From Serendipita indica DSM 11827 (taxonomy: Eukaryota > Basidiomycota > Agaricomycetes > Sebacinales > Serendipitaceae): DNA of 64,000 nt. The stretch covers positions 62,001 through 126,000 of the forward strand of contig CAJVGD010000002.1 of assembly GCA_910890315.1 (NCBI GenBank). The letters are read 5' to 3'. The notes beneath the pieces were generated by a model. It did no database searches. It worked only from the letters and a program-made list of their open reading frames with translations, and had not been told where the DNA came from. Both the position numbers and the translations under genes were made by a program. This document shows, in pieces, positions 45,344 to 57,599 of the stretch (its first letter is position 1; each line of letters starts with the position of its first letter).

Positions 45344-46561
45344 TCAGAGATCGCCCAGCTTCCTCTTCTTTCGCATTGGTCCCTCCGGACCGTCTTTGAA
45401 AGCCTCCTTTGTGACATGATTGGATATTATTTGGTCAAGAAGACGAAATGCCTCGAGTATGGAGGGACCAACGGCTGAAATATACGTTTCCGATATTTGA
45501 CCTTTGGTATGACCTTTCTGGATGGCGCAATCCTCCAATTTTTCATGAAGAACAGTCTCCTGGTCCGTGTGCTTCATGTCCTGAGAGCCGGCAAGGTCGA
45601 TATTGAGTTCCATCTCAATATCTGCGCGGTGGACGATGTGAGGCTGGCTCGAAGATCCATTCCTGAGCTCCTCAATCACTCGATTTTGCTCTTCCACAGC
45701 GCGTCGAAGGTTAGCCTCGGCACGGCTGTGACGCTCTCGCTCTTCCGCTAGCAGCTTTTCTGATTGTGCTAGGCGATCCTTCAAAAGCACGACGCTTTTA
45801 TATGCTTCACCTAGATTATTGAGAAGCGATTTAGTGCCGTCTTGTAGTGGTAAAAGCTGACGCTCCAATTCGTGGGATCTTCTTTTCAACGCGTTAACAT
45901 AACCCCAAGAGAACGTTGTATCTCCATTACTGAACAATTCGAGCTTGCTCGAACCAGGCTCCAATCTAGTTTCCTCGTCCGAAGGCATCGAGTCTGAGGA
46001 ACATTCTGACGAGTGCTCCGATTCCATAGTCGGAGCCACATCATGATCATGATCATCATGGTCTCCTGTAGAATCCGGTCTATGTGACCGGGTCCTATTA
46101 TTTGATGCCCATCCCAAGATACGTTGCATGTAATGGGCTGGAGGCTCGTATCGTAAGAACCATACCCGAGTCATGGGTCTAATTGGAAGTTTTGAAGTGC
46201 CATTGAGGGCCCTCGTTGCGCTTTCAGAGTCTCTGAATGTGACTAGCGCATGCCTCTTCTTACTCTTGGAAATAATGATTTGCACTTGCTCCCTGTGAAT
46301 GGCTTCAGCAGGGTTCACTGGACGTCAAGAACGATTCATACACGATCCCAAGCAAGCCAGCCTTCTCTTGATAGTATCCTCGTCCAGCTCTTCATCAATA
46401 ACTTGAAGTAGAATAACTTGTTCTCGAAGCCACAGTGGAATTTTCATCCGGACCAAAGACGTGGCCGTGGCCAAGTTGCTCAACCACACGGCGATTGGTG
46501 CATATTCTCCAATGCAACTACCTTCGTAGAGCGGATATAAGATATTTGGACCTTTAATCAT
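45344..46561 (-). CDS. RRM-like/coiled-coil nuclear paralog B
   Basis: Second copy of the array, 388 aa in exons 46344..46561 and 45344..46292 with a 50-nt intron at the same place as in A and C. Exon 1 carries KIPLWLREQVILLQVIDEEL followed by DEDTIKRRLACLGS. Exon 2 opens EQVQIIISKSKKRHALVTFR with SATRALNGTSKLPIRPM, the RNP1-like strand. The middle has a His/Asp-rich stretch (GDHDDHDHDVAP) and a coiled coil (LLKDRLAQSEKLLAEERERH). The C-terminal block is YISAVGPSILEAFRLLDQII, then GPMRKKRKLGDL. The start is ATG 46561, which gives a longer leader than copy C. Spacing to A is about 108 bp and to C about 170 bp. Confidence 0.74.
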
Positions 46562-46730
46562 CGCTGTATGATGAAGACACCTGTGCCGAGTTACTGAAAT
46601 GGTGGGGACGAATCGAATTTCAGAGCCTCAACTACATACAGGGGTATGAGTAGTTGCATGATGCGGACAAATAGATTAAACCCAAAAAATCCGCAGGTCC
46701 ACATAGATACCTGATAAAGTAACAACCACC

Positions 46731-47705
46731 TCAGGCATCGCCTAGCTTTCTTTTTTTGCGCATCGGACCTTCTGAACCGTCTGTGAGAGCCTCCGCTGAA
46801 AGCGCGCCAGTTATAATTTGGTCAAGGAGACGAAATGCCTCGAGCAGGGAGGGGCCAACAGCTGAAATGTACGGTTGTGGGATGGGAAGGTGTGAAACGG
46901 CCTCGTTCTCTTGTTTCTCAGGGCGATATTTCGTTTCTTCTGTGGGATCTGTACACCCAGAATTGGACGGCGCATTGTCACTAATCTGCATGGTAGAGTC
47001 CTCCCTGGAGACGAGTGGAGGCTGGGTCAATCTAACCCTGAGCTCTTGGATCACTTGATTTTGTTCTTCTATTTTCTGTTGAAGGATCCTCTCGGCTTCG
47101 CTACGGTGCATTATTTCTTGCTTTAGCCTTTTCTTCGCATCCTCTAGACCTTCCTTGAGAAGGTTGATGTATTTGTGAGCTTCACCGAGATTGCTGCGAA
47201 GCTGCTGACTACTGCCTAGTAGTTGGTTGACTCGGTGTTCTGATTCTTCCAGCTTCTTCTTCAGAGCTTCGTCGTAGGATGAAGGTACTGCTACGGTCGG
47301 CTCTGTGGATGGGTATGGAATAAGGAACCGGGGGATGCCCAATGACCGTAGGATTTCTACTTGTTGACTATCCGTAAGCTTATATCGTGCGAACCATGTC
47401 GGATTCATGGGTTTGATTGGAAGATTGGATCTGCCATCAAGGGCTCTGGCTGCGCTTTCTCCATCCGTAAACGTTACGAGTGCATGCCTCTTCCCACTCG
47501 TCCTTCCGACAATGAATTGTACATTTTCCCTGTCAACAGCCTCAGCACTGTCCACCGGCAACTCTGATTGAATGTAGACTTACACATCTCCAAACTCGGC
47601 CAACTCTTCCGTCACAGTCTCTGCGTCTAGGTCCTCGCTGATTACTTGGAGTGAAATGACTCGTTCCCGTATCCACTGTGGAATGTGCATATATACGCTG
47701 TTCAT
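46731..47705 (-). CDS. RRM-like/coiled-coil nuclear paralog C
   Basis: Third copy, 306 aa in exons 47584..47705 and 46731..47529 with a 54-nt intron (GTAAGT...GACAG). Exon 1 reads MNSVYMHIPQWIRERVISLQ and ends ETVTEELAEFGDV. Exon 2 starts ENVQFIVGRTSGKRHALVTF, with SAARALDGRSNLPIKPMNPT. A coiled coil follows (NLGEAHKYINLLKEGLEDAK). The C-terminal block YISAVGPSLLEAFRLLDQII and GPMRKKRKLGDA is almost identical to copy B, so B and C are the closer pair. Copy C lacks the long linker of A and the His/Asp run of B. The open frame runs further upstream without an ATG, so an extra 5' exon is possible. Confidence 0.72.
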
Positions 47706-48077
47706 TGCTAGGGTGCAGACGTGGCCGGCTCCAGGTTCCGACCACACGCCGAATAAACAATTGGCATCATTGCTCTACGTATATCGGTTTCATAGCGAAG
47801 AGCAGACAATAAGAAGAATTACAGCACTGTTACAAGTTCCGTTCCTGGTAAGGGTTGTATAGACACCAAACGCCATTTGCTGAGAGCGTTCAACGGATCA
47901 TTGCAGCATACATTCTTCGTTCGGGAGCAGGGTCTGCTGTTTCCAAGAGAATTAAGCAACGCATCCGCATAAACGGGGTCCAAGGTTGAGTTTCCAACTT
48001 GACTTCGACCGCGTCCACCGTCGTCGCTACTCCAACGAATTTATAGCATACCACTAGCAAAAGAATCTCACTCACAA

Positions 48078-49930
48078 TGGCTGATGCATATGGTCAGTCT
48101 CTTATGTTTCCTCAGAGGTCTCGAGCTGATTTGTTCTTAGATGAGAGAGGTAAATGCCACATTTTCCTCTTGTGATAAATCCACCATGGCTCATGGCACT
48201 CCAAGCCATGTTTTTCTCAGCTAGCTAGCGCGCTATAATGGCCAAACCGCCCCAAATGTCGTGGCTCCTACTGACGACAAGTTGTAACATCCATGCGCTT
48301 ACCTCGCTCTTCTTGTGGCTCCCACAGATCGCCGACATCGTTCTCCTCGTCATTATGACCGCGACCGACGCGAACATCGAGACCGTGGAGATGACCGGTA
48401 CAAAAGAGATGATAGACGGGACGACAGACGCCCTCACCGTGACAGAGACGACAGATACAGAGACGAACCTCGAGACAGACGTCGTCACGATGAAGACCGT
48501 GGAGGATATCGACGCGATTCGTTTAGAGAGTCTCGCGACGACCGCAGACGCGACCGACATGCGTCCAACGACCGCAGGTCCCCTACACCTCCCAATTCCG
48601 TACCACTTTCTCAACGCAGGCGCAAGGCATCTGGTTGGGATGTGACTGCACCAGGCTACGAGCAATATTCTGCAATGCAGGCCAAACAGACTGGTGAGTT
48701 CATGCGAATATTTTGATCAATTCCAATGTCTCTTTAGGCCTCTTCAATCTTCCTGGCGCAAATAGGAGCCATGGACCCCAGATTATTGGTTTTACCGGCG
48801 CTCACCCTCCTGTCGCGACGGGCATGGTCAGCAATTCCAACCTTGCACGTCAATCCCGTCGACTCTACCTTGGCAGCATCACCCCTCTGGCGGATGAAGA
48901 GAGCATCGCGCTGTTCTTCAATTCACAGATGCGTGAACGCAAATTGACGACCAGCTCTGCGCCTCCAGTCCTGGCTGTACAGGTCAACCGCGAGAAAAAT
49001 TATGCCTTTGTCGAGTTTAGGAGCGCGGAAGATGCGACGGCTGGCATGGCATTGGATGGAACGGTCTTCTTGGATGGTCCTCTCCGCGTCCGTCGCCCTC
49101 ATGACTATGCTGGACCAGAGGCTATGACCGGCGTCGCTGGATTTGCGACATTGCTCCCAGCAACGATGCCAGACTCTGTCAACAAGATATTCATCGGTAA
49201 TCTTCCGACGCATCTTACAGAGGATCAGATCGTCGAGTTGCTGAAGAGCTTTGGTGAACTCAAGGCATTCAATCTGGTCAGGGAACACGGAACCAATGTT
49301 TCCAAGGTATTTACGGTCCGCATCACTCTTTCAATGAATCTAACAGGTAGTCAGGGCTTTGCGTTTGTCGAGTATGCAGACCCTGCCGTTACTGATATCG
49401 CTACGGAAAGCCTTAATGGTATGGATCTTGGAGACAAAAAACTCGTCGTTCAGCGCGCTTCCGTGGGTGCCAAGGGTGGCGTTCCCATACCACCAGAAGC
49501 AATGGACATTCCAGCACCAATCGTGGCTGTCGATCTGAACAAGGAAGCAAACGGACGCGTCGTTCTCATGTTGAACATGGTTGTGGCCGAGGATTTGATG
49601 GACGATGTCGAGTACGAAGAGATCCTCGACGACATTCGCAGCGAATGCAGCGGCTTTGGCCAGGTTCTTGGTGTCTATGTGCCACGACCACTTAAAAAGG
49701 ACAAGTCTCGCTGGGATACCATGGATCCAAACACCATGTCTCCCGCGGAGATTGCCAAAGCGGACGAGATTGCGGGAGTCGGCCGAGTTTACGTCAAGTT
49801 TTCTGACACGGAAGGCGCCACGACGGCGGTCCGACAGCTCGCGGGACGCTCGTTTGCAGGGAGAACTATTATTACAACACTCATGAGGGAAGATGACCCA
49901 GATGTGCAGCGCGTCTTTCCCAATGCTTGA
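48078..49930 (+). CDS. U2AF2: Splicing factor U2AF large subunit
   Basis: Binds the polypyrimidine tract at 3' splice sites and recruits U2 snRNP. An Arg/Asp-rich RS-like region (HYDRDRREHRDRGDDRYKRD) comes first. Then the SF1/U2AF35-contact region (RKASGWDVTAPGYEQYSAMQ), RRM1 (SRRLYLGSITPLADEESI, KNYAFVEFRSAEDATAGM), RRM2 (NKIFIGNLPTHLTEDQIVEL, SKGFAFVEYADPAVTDIA across an intron) and the C-terminal UHM (RVVLMLNMVVAEDLMDDVEY, GRVYVKFSDTEGATTAV, FAGRTIITTLM). The first coding exons are tiny (48078..48093 and 48141..48149). The frame link between the exon at 48229 and the one at 48328 was not resolved, so the N-terminal 30 residues are uncertain. Confidence 0.93.
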
Positions 49931-49999
49931 TATCCTTGATTGCAGCAAAAGCAAGGCATGGCTTGTGTGAGTGTACAAGAGGATCGACAATAGATAGGA

Positions 50000-50679
50000 C
50001 TATTCCTGTGTATCTTTGCTTTCCTTCTTGTACCTTTCAGCAAAGTCGCCATGATATGGATGGTTGACCAGATTGAACCTGTAACGACTCTTGAGATAAT
50101 TGAGGGCACACTCGAACACAGAACATACCACGGGAGAACTGCAAACCAAAGCTGCGAATGTCGTGAATTCGCGGCAGCGATTTGTTGCATGTGTTCCGGT
50201 TGAGGGCTCTCGCCATAGAGTGGCTTGCCTTCTGCAATCTTCCTGGTCATTTCTACTCTATCTAGTTCTTGTTCCCGTTTATTTTCTGACCAGCCCCAAA
50301 AACGTTCTGCAAAGGATGAGGGTTATGCAGTTTTGCTTCGTAGGCTTTACGCACTTGACGAATCTTGATATGCCATCAAAAATCCTCCCATTGCTCCCAT
50401 CGTTGCCGCGAGTGTGTAGAGGATTCGATTAGCTCGTCCTGGAAGTCTAGGCAGAGGGTCGAATCGGCCTGTAAATGCAGTTTAGTGAGACAAAGACGGC
50501 AGCAACGACGATGACAAACCCCAGACATAGTAAGCAGCAGGCACTGTAGCTGTTACAGTCGCCCAAGTTGCATAGTCTCGTGGTCGAAAGTAACGAACAA
50601 CACGAAATGCGTGCGGGTCCGTGTCAATCACCGGATAGCGGGGTGTGCCCGTTACAGGCCCGTCTAATGGACCTGGCAT
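50000..50679 (-). CDS. Complex I 21 kDa-type accessory subunit
   Basis: Accessory subunit of mitochondrial NADH:ubiquinone oxidoreductase, fungal 21 kDa type. Exons 50520..50679, 50355..50468, 50129..50306, 50000..50078 give 176 aa plus stop with consistent phases. The N-terminal domain reads RYPVIDTDPHAFRVVRYFRP and DYATWATVTATVPAAYYVWG; the first transmembrane-like segment is here. A second hydrophobic helix is ILYTLAATMGAMGGFLMAYQ. The C-terminal domain is KRFWGWSENKREQELDRVEM followed by EHMQQIAAANSRHSQLWFAV and FNLVNHPYHGDFAERYKKES. There is no cleavable leader, which is common for this subunit. It is tail-to-tail with U2AF2, only 69 bp between stops, and starts 112 bp from the nucleoporin gene. 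Confidence 0.92.
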
Positions 50680-50791
50680 CGTTTCTTGGGAATATTCGAC
50701 GGATTTTTTAACGTCGCCGAGGTCGTTTGGTGTGTGGACAAGTTGGCTTCCCACTTTGCACCCAGCCGTGACGGCCCTCGAGCTTGACAAG

Positions 50792-53700
50792 ATGGACCGG
50801 GCAGACGCGCGTAGGGAAGCCAGAGCAGACAGGAGACAGCTCGCACAGAATCCGTATGGCTCGCGACCGCCCCGCAAAAAGGTTAGCAAAGTTTTGTTGG
50901 CGGGCCCATCGCCTTTGTTGGCATCGCGCTCAGCGCTCGAAAATAGATTAATAGGGTCAAGCCGAGCGGTCTCTGGGGTCTGATAAAATCTTGGTCATTT
51001 TTTGGCCAAGGTGAGGAGCAAAACGGTGATGATTTGGAGGACTACGAGTCGGACGAGACTGCGCAAGCCGGAACGCATTCTCATCCAGAAAACTCGTCAT
51101 TCTCGGATAATTCAACCTCTGGGACGGAGACAGGATCCGTGGTGTCCTCCCAGAATGCCCCGAGCACAGTTGCGCACCAGGTGCGGCCCAGCTTTCGAAG
51201 GCACAGGGTCAGTATGCTCCCTTGTTTGTAGCATTATGACTAACCCTATCATTTGGTAGATGCCTGGTGAATTCATACGCGCCTCATCGCGAACGCCCAC
51301 TCCCGGGCCCAGAACTACAACTCATATGAACGCACTTGCTCAAGCCATCGCCCAAGAGCAACAAGAGGCAGCCCAAAGCAAATTCGAGTCTCGTGCTAGC
51401 CCCGATATCTCTATCCCAGGCTCCTTTGAGGCCCAGTCATCATCCCAGAAAGACGAGGGCAAGGCTTTGGTGAGACTCGGCCAGCCGGAGTCAGAGGCCA
51501 AACCAGATCAGCCAGCCAATCTTGCGGCACCTGTTGATGAATCAGGGCTCAGCGGCTCTACAGACCTTGATGAACTGGTACCCCCGCCTGTGCCGACCCA
51601 TGGACTGCCACCATTCCGCTCTCAATTCGCACCACCGGCCGGTAGCCCTATATTTGATCCTATTCCTCTGGCTCCCAACAAAGGACCGCTAACGGATGAG
51701 GAGAAAGCCGAGTTCCGCAAGAGGATGGATGAACGAAATTATGAGATTAGAAAGTTCCTCGACATTGATTACAACGAGCTTTACGAACCTGGCGCATGGG
51801 ATGAGCTTCTTCGATACAACCGCGTTAAAGGCAAGCACGATTTTTGTTGGAATGACGAAATCTCACCCCTCCGCAGTTACTCCCCCTCCGCCCGAGGAAG
51901 GAGATTTGGTCGACTTTGATGACGATCTACCAAAGGAGACTGTATCTATAAAGCCTGGTGAAAAGAAGTTTGATCCGTCCAGGGATCCAAATGAAGTGGG
52001 TTGCATTTGCAGTATATGGCTACATTTACTGACAAAGACCTCCAGGGGTACACACCAGAGGAACTCATGGTGAACCCGTATCAGCGCATCAGCGCATTTC
52101 GTGGGCGCTCCCGCCATATTTTGCGGCGAACGAATAACCCCCCACCTCGTCCTAAACCGATACCTCCACCTCAAACGTCTACTCCTACATCGACATTTGT
52201 TGTGCCGCCGAAACCCGAGACCGTTACCTCAAATGCCACTTTAAAGCGTCGCGTTTTATCTCCAGGAGAGGTAAGATCAGCTGCGGGTTTCGAGATTCCT
52301 CTCTCACCGGTCGCTTGCAGAAACAGGTCCTCCCAACGAAGAAGAAAGATAAGCGTGAGGTTCTGATGTCCCGTTTGAGTAGTGGCTTGAATAAGGCAAT
52401 TCCGGAGGCAGTGTTGGCCATGGACAACGACCCAACGGTTGAGAAATCAGAGCGGGAAGACTTTGGCCTCATCCCAGGTGTTGGAGTGTACACCTCCCTG
52501 AGCACACGGCGCTCTCAACCTCTGTTGGTTGCAACGAAAGGAGCAGTGCTCGATCCTCCCAAGGCTCGGCCATCCAAATACACCAGTTCCACCGAAGGAG
52601 AAATGGAGGTGGATGAAAACCTTGACAGTCGGTTTATTATTTACGCCGAGGGAGAAGATGCGGATATGGCCCAATCGGAAGATATGGAGCAGCTACAAGC
52701 GGGCGAAGAAGGTCAGGAGGATGACATGGTGGACGAAACCCCTCAACCTCTGCCAGTTGCAAAGAAGGTAAAGAAGCGACCTACGATTCGAGCACCGGAG
52801 ATGCTCAGGCCAAAGAACTCGTTGCACTCGCCGATTAATCCATCACCTCTACGCTTCATGTCCAAGTTTTCTCCGGACAGTCCTGAAGCGGTTCCCGTAG
52901 CTCCTCTCCCCGGGAGTGCAATGCAAGAAGACAACGAGGACATCCTGATGATGGATAGGCTGCCGGGATACAGCCTGCGCATATACTCGTTTGCACCTGG
53001 CTCCCTTGCTTCTATTAAACCAACGCGAGCATTGATGTTGGCAAAGGAGAGAGCGAAGACTTTGTCCGTTCACACCCTGCCCGACTACCCACTTGCCCAA
53101 CAAGTCCCGGCCAAACGATCGAGTCGACTCCGCGAGAAAGGCCTTTCTCCTCCTAGAAGGCCACCACACTCTCTGCGAGGTGTCGGTGTCTCACCGAAGC
53201 GGGTGAACGGCACTGCATCTTCGACAGCCAACACACCATCAGCTGAAGTGGCGAAGAATTCGTCCTCAGCCTCTAATGGTGTTCCTCCCTTGCGACTCCC
53301 CCCAGCACCGAATACGAAGCTGCCCCCTTCACAAGCCTCAGTGGTCGATCTTGCTACGCCGCTACCTTCACAAAAGCAATCGCGATTGCAGCCCGCGGCG
53401 TCTCCACACACCCGGACCAACGAATGGGCATCTGCGGGCTTGCAAAAACCACAAATTCAACCCACCAGTGTGCCAGCAGCTGCACCCACGACCAGTGGGT
53501 TCAATTGGGGAGCTGCTGGCATCAAAGCCCCGTCAAAGTCCTCTGGGTCCTGGACTTGTGACGTCTGTATGATCAGTAACGACGCGGATAAAGAAAAATG
53601 TGCGGCTTGCGAAAGTCCTCGACCTGCAACTTCCGCACCTCCTGCTCCCACGACCAGTGGGTTTAACTGGGGAGCCGCTGGCATCAAGGCCCCGGCAAAG

Positions 53701-53985
53701 TCTTCTGGATCTTGGACTTGCGACGTCTGTATGATTAGTAACGATGCAGCCAAGGAGAAATGTGCGGCTTGCGAGAGTCCTCGGCCTGCGGCAGCTACAC
53801 CCGCCGCACCTGCTGCACCATCAAGTTCGACACCTGTGGTGCCGCCTACCAGTGGATTCAACTGGGGTGCTGCCGGTCTCAAAGCACCGTCAACGCCTTC
53901 GGGATCCTGGAACTGTGGAGTCTGTATGGTCTCCAACGATGCGACCAAAGACAAGTGCATATGTTGCGAGACGCCAAGGGGGTAA
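50792..53985 (+). CDS. Nucleoporin with three RanBP2-type zinc fingers
   Basis: Probable nuclear-basket nucleoporin of the Nup153/Nup1 kind. The first exon is basic (MDRADARREARADRRQLAQ). After an intron the acidic segment FFGQGEEQNGDDLEDYES follows. A long disordered Pro/Ser-rich region contains conserved nucleoporin-type stretches (DPIPLAPNKGPLTDEEKAEF, PYQRISAFRGRSRHILRRT, GLIPGVGVYTSLSTRRS). The C-terminus holds three tandem units of TSGFNWGAAGIKAP plus a zinc finger: SGSWTCDVCMISNDADKEKC AACESPRP and two variants, each with the four Cys of the RanBP2 type and a W at the start. GFNWGAAG is the FG-like part. Stop at 53985. The export/import role is inferred from the domain content. Several short introns lie in the first 1.5 kb. 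Confidence 0.82.
53480..53982 (+). repeat. Three tandem GFNWG-zinc finger coding repeats
   Basis: Three units of about 150-190 nt encode TSGFNWGAAG plus a RanBP2 zinc finger. Units 1 and 2 (about 53488-53630 and 53653-53795) are nearly identical at DNA level, for example both carry GACGTCTGTATGATYAGTAACGA. Unit 3 (about 53848-53980) is diverged and changes the start of the finger to SWNCGVCMVSND. The linkers are Ala/Pro/Thr-rich. Confidence 0.8.
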
Positions 53986-54157
53986 AATTATGGTCCCATA
54001 TTTCGAACATATTTGCACATGACTGTTCTTTTTGGTTGTTCCGCGATGTCTATAGGCCTCTGGGCACTCAATCCTGTATCTCTAGGCCGTTTAATCAAGC
54101 AATCGTGTTCAGCGTGAAACGTATACATGAGGTCCAATAAGGATAGATACAGCAAGA

Positions 54158-57100
54158 CTACCGATCCCTAGGATGCGCAAGAGTGCCCTTCAGATCGCCT
54201 AGCCCAGTATTGGTTAAGTTGACAACATCTCTTTTCGTCAACATTCCACATAGCTTTCCTCTTGGTGTGGTGAACAGTATACAGCGGAGATTCTGAGAAA
54301 GCATGAGTCAAATGTCGAAGTGGATGGGGAAATGTTCACCATCTTTTGGAAGGTTGAAATGACGAGTTCTAGTGGCATCTCTTTTCGCATCCTAAATGGT
54401 GAGTCGTCCACAATGTCTGAGAGATCTGCACCGCGGAAGCCATCCGACGGTGGGACGAATGAACATATGCTTTGAGTATCGTCATTTTGCGTTTCTGCAA
54501 GTAGAGGTCCTAAAGGAAGGTGAGATTGGCTGGCAAAGAAGAATTCAACATACCGATTGCCGTCTTCAGGCGTTCTCGAGCTACATATCCAACGAGCGAA
54601 CCGTTGTCGACAACCGGGAATCCGTAATAGGTATGTGTTGTGACAAGTCCATCTACATCAACTGTCAGAAGAGTAGCGAATTTGATCAATCAACGAACTC
54701 ACGAAGTTCACTCAGTGTTGACTGGCTCCCGACGCAAAAGATCTTTGACGCCGGGATCATGACGCTCGCCGCGGTCTGCCCATTGTCTAGAATGTGTTGG
54801 TTCGACAAGGCTGGATAATTTCGAAGTTGTATCCATGCAGTGTAGATACCATCTTTCCCCAAAGCATCCCCGACAAACTTGCTTATGATAACCGAGAGCA
54901 TAATCGGTAGGACATGGGATAATGCGCCAGTAAGCTATACATTGCTATCAGTTGAGCCATCTTGGTGGTAGATTGTCCTATACTTACCTCGAAAAGAATG
55001 ACAACCAAAGAGACTGGTCAATGGGTTAGTCCTGGTCGACAATTGGGCGATGAGCTTACCAGTCATGCGTGTCACTCCACCGAGCATGGACGCTGCACCG
55101 ACGACGGAATAGAAACCAGGATAGATGCATCGGGATCCTGGTTCCGGTGGGCACGTATTGAAAATCCACAACGTTGGCCATTGTTGATGCATAGCATGCC
55201 TAACCCCAATATGAGCAAATAAAAGGTATCCTTTCTCATACTCACATTATCATCCCAACCGCACGACCAAGGGTCGCACCAATGGCGATGGAGGGTAGGA
55301 ATATTCCGGCAGGAACCTAGGAATGGTTAAATGGAGTTTAGGAAGTGCATCTATATCCCTACTTGAATACCAAATGTCCAAGCAGTCAAAAGAAGTTTGA
55401 TCACTGCGGTCAGCACGAGTAATATGACGTTTCGAAGGGTAGAGTTTGGGCTACTCCCGCGTGAGCACGAAGACGCCGTGATTACACTATACGCACTCGC
55501 ATAAACCATAGAAGTTTGTGCTTGGATCGCATTCTTGGAAGAGGTCCGAGACAAGGACGGACGATTGTACGCTGGCTAGAGATTAGCCGTGCTCAGCAAT
55601 AATGCTTGAAGACACACCGAAGAAAGATCAACTAGGAAATGTTGTATTAAGTCACAGTTTTGTTGCAAAATATATGACGCACCGGATAGCTGATGATTGC
55701 CGTGACCGCGGTCACAACGATGACCTCTAGGAGAGGCCACTCTGCTATTACGCTCTTGCTACGATAGACAGCTGCCTTGACATTGAGTCGGATGAGGAGT
55801 GATCCCAAGGCGCCCTATCGAGAGTGAAAAGATACACTTTAGATTACAGAAGACGTACACCAAGTACAGCCAACATGGACCACGGAATCTAATCCTGTCA
55901 ACAACTATGTCCTGTAAAACAAAAAAAAATACTCACAAGTTCGAAGTCTCGCCAAACGCTCTTGTTCTGCACCTGGAAGAGTACAAGTTTCGAAGTGCCG
56001 TACGGGTCGACGTATTGCAAAGAGACGGCCGCTATGGCGGATGTCACAAAGGCCCGCCAAATCACTGCTTGATGATTGAAAAGATCGAGCTCTAGACAAA
56101 GGTCAATGAGTGTCCATCATTCAAGAAGCCGCGACTTGCCTTCTAAACCGAATACGACCGCACCCACTATGAAGAGTTGTTAATACAATCATTGAGAATC
56201 CCTATATTGACGTACACGGCGAGCCGAACGCGACAGAGACCCCTGCAGCAGCGGCCGAGGCGAGAACATATCTCTTTTGCGCTACGTACGCCATTAGAAG
56301 ATGAAGATACATTCCAAATGATTTACCTTCGTTTTCTCGTAGGGACTTGAATACTCGAGAGAGGAGAAATGCGAGACAGCAAGAGACGTGCACCAGTGGG
56401 CCCTTTTGGCGGTCAGTTGGGTCAAAGGAATGATAATTATGCACACTTCTTTCCCCAAGGACAATCCAGAGGCGACAGACAAGGCAAGACCGACACTTTT
56501 GATGAGCAGGGTCCACGGAGAGAGAAATTCGTCCAACACGTAGCCTCCCAAGATCTGTGCGGGTCAATCGTTTTCCGTTGGAGACATGGCGACGTACAGC
56601 TTTGATCTCTGGAACTAGACAGGAGTCAGTCTTCGTATCGAATAAATATAGATTACGCACTGCCTGTGTGAAATGCATATGGCGCGTACGTGCGGACAAA
56701 TATGGCAGCAGCAGCAGCAAACAGCACCTAAGGGTCAAGTTGGAATGAAGAACATGGTCTCTCATCCTACTTACGGCCAACGAGACATAGACTAGCCATT
56801 GCAGTGGTCCCTCGATGAACATGGATCGGATGTGGAAATAGTTGCTCCAAGTCTCCCATTCCATGCAGATCTCACCGGCTGTGTACGACTCAGTAGTGAA
56901 CAAGGAATGTAGAGCGCTACATACCATCGAGACCGGAGCAGCAAGCGACTTCGTTGTAGAAGAGGCCATACTTGCATCGGCCAGTCCTTAGATCGTTTAG
57001 CCACGCGACCAAAATGTCCAAGCTGGCACCTATGAGCCCAACACCTGCACCTGTGAGACATAGAATGAGCCAGACGCGTGTCGCCTCGAAAAAGGAGGAG

Positions 57101-57350
57101 ACGGCTCTGCGGATGCCTCGCTGGGAGCGGAGAGATTGTTGACGGGAGCGCTCTACGACATCTTCAAACTGCCAGTCTTTTAAGATTGTATGTTAGCGAC
57201 TGATGCAGAGTTGCAAGCTGCTTGCAAACCTATTGTACTGCGTTCTGGATATGCCTGCGGTCGACCAATAAATCCAGGTTTAGAAGAGCCTCCAGCCAGA
57301 GGAATTGTTTCAATTGTATCGTAATCGTCTTCAGAGGACGAGATGGACAT
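54158..57350 (-). CDS. CLC-type chloride channel/transporter (GEF1-like)
   Basis: Voltage-gated chloride channel or Cl-/H+ exchanger of endosome/Golgi type. Start set at ATG 57350 (MSISSSEDDYDTIETIPLAG), a cytosolic N-terminus with an acidic cluster. The first membrane helix is VWLILCLTGAGVGLIGASLD. The Cl-binding loop reads HTGIPEIKA, with Thr where most relatives have Ser. The gating-glutamate motif is GLSLGKEGPLVHVSCCLAFL, followed by RYVLASAAAAGVSVAFGSPV and GAVVFGLEELDLFNHQAVIW. The tail contains two CBS-like segments ending LFTTPRGKLCGMLTKRDVVN and the stop at 54158. About 15 short introns are present. The N-terminal frame upstream of 57350 stays open briefly but has no ATG. Confidence 0.88.
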
Positions 57351-57599
57351 CCTCCTGTTCTCTTCGACTGTGGGAGCTCTGCTCGATGACCGCCATGGAT
57401 TGATGGTGCTCGCTGGACTCTTTGGAGTTTGTGCAATACGGTCCTGTTGTCTACTAGAGCCTTGCTGAGCATTATTTGAGCCTGGCCAGGATTATTGTAC
57501 AAATCCGAGGCCATGACAGAAGCCAACAAACTTGTTCTCTTCCGCCACGTCGAGTGGCTCGTCGACTCGTCTCCGCGCCGCCAAACGAAACAACAGGAC

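Noticed and set aside
46293-47583. 24-nt introns in array paralogs B and C
   Set aside because: Simple frame matching suggested 24-nt introns, but comparison with copy A shows all three donors and acceptors line up (acceptor CACAG or GACAG before GGRNMRRGTNCAA). This gives normal introns of 50 and 54 nt and better protein alignment.
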